NCBI RefSeq assembly: GCF_047730165.1 | Contig: NZ_CP159834.1 | Coordinates: forward strand, 868,001 to 932,000 | Length of the DNA stretch: 64,000 nucleotides | Direction: 5' to 3' | Source of the DNA: Patiriisocius sp047730165 | GTDB taxonomy: Bacteria > Bacteroidota > Bacteroidia > Flavobacteriales > Flavobacteriaceae | Shown here: positions 61,587 through 64,000 of the stretch, in pieces | How the letters are laid out: every line of letters begins with the position of its first letter | Numbering within the stretch: position 1 is the stretch's first letter | Program-made: the position numbers and the translations under genes | The notes under the pieces: generated by a model | Told to the model about the DNA's origin: nothing | What the model saw: only the letters and a program-made list of their open reading frames with translations | Database searches by the model: none

Positions 61587-62444
61587 TTGATTATAAATTT
61601 GAATCTCCAGAACAATAAAGACATTACAGTAAAAGACTTCCTAGTTTCTGGGGAGTCTTTTACATTGAAGTACGACGCAGAAAAACAAATGTTGATTACA
61701 ACACCGCAACCTTCGGCAGCATCACTTCCCTCCTATTATGAATCTGAAGATTATATTTCGCATACAGATGACGCTAATGGAGTACTTGCTTTTCTTTATC
61801 AACGAGTGAAAACATATTCGCTAAAAAGGAAAGTCAGGCTCATATCAAAATTAAATAAAGGAGAAGGATCACTATTAGATATTGGCGCGGGTACTGGAGA
61901 TTTTCTGAACGTGGCAAAAGAAAATCATTGGACAGTTTCAGGAGTAGAAGTAAATGAACAAGCCAGAGTATTAGCCCAAAATAAAGGAATCAGTTTAAAA
62001 GAAGATATGGATCTTCTTGGGGATACTAAATATGATGTCATTACACTTTGGCACGTATTAGAGCATATCCCTAACATAGAGGAAACGTGCCAAAAACTAG
62101 AATTCCATTTAAAGGAAAACGGTCATCTAGTAATTGCAGTTCCTAACTACAAATCTTATGATGCACATTATTATAAAGAATTTTGGGCTGCGTATGATGT
62201 GCCAAGACATCTATGGCATTTTTCGCAGGCAAGCATGAAGAAATTGTTTTCATCTAAAATGAATCTCATTAAGACACGTCCTTTAGTTTTTGATTCTTAT
62301 TACGTAAGCTTGCTTTCAGAAAAGTATAGAACCTCAAAAAAATTATCACTAAAAGCGCTTTGGGTTGGTTTTAAATCAAATCGTAAAGCGAAACAAACTT
62401 CTGAGTACTCTTCCCTCATCTATTGCTTCAAAAAAGGCTTTTAA
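61587..62444 (+). CDS. Class I SAM-dependent methyltransferase
   Basis: 285 residues. An in-frame stop at 61581 leaves only the TTG at 61587 or a nearby alternative as start. Rossmann-type SAM motif I is clear (SLLDIGAGTGDFLNVA), followed by motif II-like VSGVEVNEQARVLA and WHVLEHIPN. The N-terminal 75 residues (ending PSYYESEDYISHTDD) precede the SAM domain and fit a Methyltransf_23-like family, often acting on quinones, small molecules or glycans. Substrate unknown. Confidence 0.88.
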   Translation: MIINLNLQNNKDITVKDFLVSGESFTLKYDAEKQMLITTPQPSAASLPSYYESEDYISHTDDANGVLAFLYQRVKTYSLKRKVRLISKLNKGEGSLLDIGAGTGDFLNVAKENHWTVSGVEVNEQARVLAQNKGISLKEDMDLLGDTKYDVITLWHVLEHIPNIEETCQKLEFHLKENGHLVIAVPNYKSYDAHYYKEFWAAYDVPRHLWHFSQASMKKLFSSKMNLIKTRPLVFDSYYVSLLSEKYRTSKKLSLKALWVGFKSNRKAKQTSEYSSLIYCFKKGF

Positions 62445-62593
62445 GACCGTTTAAGGTCCTTTTAGCCTATTTTATTATGTGATTGGCGTAATGTGTGGGC
62501 CAAAAGCCCCAGCCAGTTCTGAGCTTGCCCTAGCCACTTCTTTTGAATAAGTAATATAAATAGGAATTAAAATAACAATAGAAATATCTAATA

Positions 62594-63742
62594 CTAAGGT
62601 TTTCTATGAATCAGCCGTGTAAGTTTTATTGAAAGATCTGCAAGAATGATTTTAGCATTTCCATTTCGTTCAATATGGTAGGACGCATCTTGAAGTTGTT
62701 CGGTAATTTCAAAAATATTGTTTTGATGAACGAACGGTGCGAATTTGTTTAAATCAAATTTTGTGTCGTGAGGAGTAAAAAAGACCAAAGGGTCGGCTCC
62801 ATAGTTTTTCAGCAATGCTTGCCTAAAGAATTCCATACAGTATGACAGAAACTTCTTTTGAGTTTCTCGCCCCTCTCCGGCAAGGTCTTCGCTCCATTTC
62901 AATAATGCCTGTATAGCCTTCTTATTTCCTTTGGCTAAAAAGGCATTACGCACCCAGGTTAAAAACCATTGCTCAAAAACAGTATCATCACTTCCTTCAT
63001 CAAGTATCTGTAATGCTTTGTTGTAATCACCCTGAGCTAATCGGCTGGTTGTGAGCGCCTTGGATTGCTCAACACCTTGATTATCAATAAGATGTTGTGA
63101 TATCTGTGTTTCAGAAAGTAAAGGGAAATCAAGTTTTTGACAGCGAGATCGTATGGTATTGATAATTTGTTCTTCCTGTTCCGTAAGTATTAGGAGCACC
63201 GTATTATTAGGAGGCTCTTCTACTAATTTAAGAATCTTATTTGCGCACGCTGTATTCATAGCGTCTGCCATCCAGACAATGATTATTTTGTAACCGCCTT
63301 CATATGCTTTGAGCGACAGTTTTTTCACCATCTCTAGCGCTTCATCCACATTGATGTTTCCTTGTTTTTTAGCAATTCCTAAAGAAGAGAGCCATTCAAA
63401 CTGAGATCCGTACGGGTTTTCTGCAACAAAGGAGCGCCATTCGTCAATAAATAAATCTGAAACAGGGTGTTTTTTAATGGTATCATTTGTGTTTATTGGA
63501 AACACAAAATTTAGATCTGGGTGTGCTAGTTTTCGCACACGTTCCTTGGTGAGCAAATACTCTGGAGACCCCTCTTGGTGGGGTTTGCAAAGCAAAGCGC
63601 TGGCATACGCAATTGCCATAGGTAAAATACCCGTGCCTGCTTTACCCACAAAAAGCTGTGCGTGTGCTACTCTGCCGTTATCAACGGAAGTTTGTAAATG
63701 AGCCTTAATGTGCTCCTGCCCTATTACTTGCTTAAAATTCAC
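62594..63742 (-). CDS. holB: DNA polymerase III subunit delta'
   Basis: 382 residues if started at GTG 63742, which gives the canonical (M)NFKQVIGQEHIKAHL; the frame is open 21 codons further upstream to an ATG at 63805, close to the pgk promoter. Delta' is part of the clamp loader. VGKAGTGILPMAIAYA replaces Walker A and lacks the catalytic Lys-Ser/Thr, as expected for the non-hydrolysing delta' subunit. EEPPNNTVLLILTEQEEQIINTIRSRC is the AAA+ SRC block typical of clamp-loader subunits. It is divergent from pgk. Confidence 0.93.
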   Translation of the reverse strand: MNFKQVIGQEHIKAHLQTSVDNGRVAHAQLFVGKAGTGILPMAIAYASALLCKPHQEGSPEYLLTKERVRKLAHPDLNFVFPINTNDTIKKHPVSDLFIDEWRSFVAENPYGSQFEWLSSLGIAKKQGNINVDEALEMVKKLSLKAYEGGYKIIIVWMADAMNTACANKILKLVEEPPNNTVLLILTEQEEQIINTIRSRCQKLDFPLLSETQISQHLIDNQGVEQSKALTTSRLAQGDYNKALQILDEGSDDTVFEQWFLTWVRNAFLAKGNKKAIQALLKWSEDLAGEGRETQKKFLSYCMEFFRQALLKNYGADPLVFFTPHDTKFDLNKFAPFVHQNNIFEITEQLQDASYHIERNGNAKIILADLSIKLTRLIHRKP

Positions 63743-63787
63743 TCGCAAAACTAACGAATTAAGCCCAAAAATCGCAGCTAATTTTGG

Positions 63788-63819
63788 TTGCAGGTTTGAC
63801 GTCAAAAAATGTATCTTTA
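63788..63819 (+). promoter_or_regulatory. Putative promoter of pgk
   Basis: TTG (63788-63790), 21-nt spacer, TATCTTTA (63812-63819), one base from TAnnTTTG, 19 bp before the pgk ATG. Confidence 0.5.
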
Positions 63820-63838
63820 GCGATTAATTGATACTTTT

Positions 63839-64000
63839 ATGAAAACGGTAAACGACTTTGATTTTAATGGTAAAAAAGCACTCATACGAGTAGATTTTAA
63901 TGTTCCGCTTAACGACGATAAGGAGGTTACAGACGCTACACGAATTGAGGCTGCAAAGCCTACAATCCATAAGATACTAGAAGATGGTGGTAGCTGTATT
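63839..64000 (+). CDS. pgk: Phosphoglycerate kinase (3' partial)
   Basis: Only the first 54 codons are in the window; the gene continues past its right edge. The start MKTVNDFDFNGKKALIRVDF followed by NVPLNDDKEVTDATRI is the canonical phosphoglycerate kinase N-terminus, including the RVDFNVP block that binds 3-phosphoglycerate. It catalyses the ATP-yielding step of glycolysis. Divergent from holB. Confidence 0.97.
   Translation, partial: MKTVNDFDFNGKKALIRVDFNVPLNDDKEVTDATRIEAAKPTIHKILEDGGSCI

Overview
The window looks like chromosomal DNA from a marine-type member of the Flavobacteriia (Bacteroidota, probably Flavobacteriaceae; genus not determinable by eye). The DNA is AT-rich. Start codons lack Shine-Dalgarno sequences, and several genes carry the Bacteroidota -7 promoter box TAnnTTTG. 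Gene content fits: a type IX secretion sorting tail, a TonB-receptor-like outer-membrane barrel with a carboxypeptidase-regulatory-like N-terminus, a GIN-domain (DUF2807) protein, DUF4175, a PID-CTERM-like small protein and the order pdxA / DUF177 / rpmF / fabH / accB / accC. There is no prophage, insertion sequence, CRISPR array or rRNA operon. Most of the window is housekeeping.

Layout. 1-4.4 kb: two paralogous diheme cytochrome-like secreted proteins flank an FG-GAP/UnbV protein with a T9SS tail. 4.5-8.5 kb: DoxX-like protein, prolyl oligopeptidase lipoprotein, ABC ATPase and a small membrane protein. 8.5-10.3 kb (minus): a likely operon of a 42-residue membrane peptide, an FAD oxidoreductase and a GreA/GreB-like protein. 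10.4-15.5 kb (minus): fatty-acid initiation and acetyl-CoA carboxylase genes with rpmF, DUF177 and pdxA. 15.7-19.2 kb: ribE, a PID-CTERM-like protein, a second S9 peptidase and tRNA(CAT); a displaced piece of that tRNA lies on the far side of the peptidase. 19.2-25 kb: mce, rbfA, LolE-like permease, dusB, outer-membrane receptor. 25-32 kb: lepA, small lipoprotein, cation/proton antiporter, SulP transporter. 32-39 kb: metallo-hydrolase, S8, M1 and S41 peptidases with rnpA among them. 38.9-42 kb: a doubly frameshifted fatty acid hydroxylase, GNAT, CDF exporter, rpiB.

42.0-42.8 kb is an 880-bp AT-rich non-coding gap with repeated DnaA-box-like 9-mers. From 42.8 kb on, most genes are on the plus strand: rnr, GIN protein, LysE, glnS, phosphoethanolamine transferase, a three-gene envelope operon resembling enterobacterial yqjD-yqjE-yqjK, DUF4175, ybeY, mnmG, a methyltransferase and pgk. 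folB, an SPFH protein, gltX and holB are on the minus strand. Two near-perfect parS sites (shared 14-mer GTTTCACGTGGAAC) bracket mnmG.

The most interesting signals are structural: the parS pair plus the candidate origin-like gap, which together suggest an origin-proximal domain; the tRNA remnant that marks a decayed integration next to the S9 peptidase; and GC-rich hairpins placed 6-8 nt before the start codons of dusB, S41 and rnr. I did not find a clearly new multi-gene defence or metabolic system.
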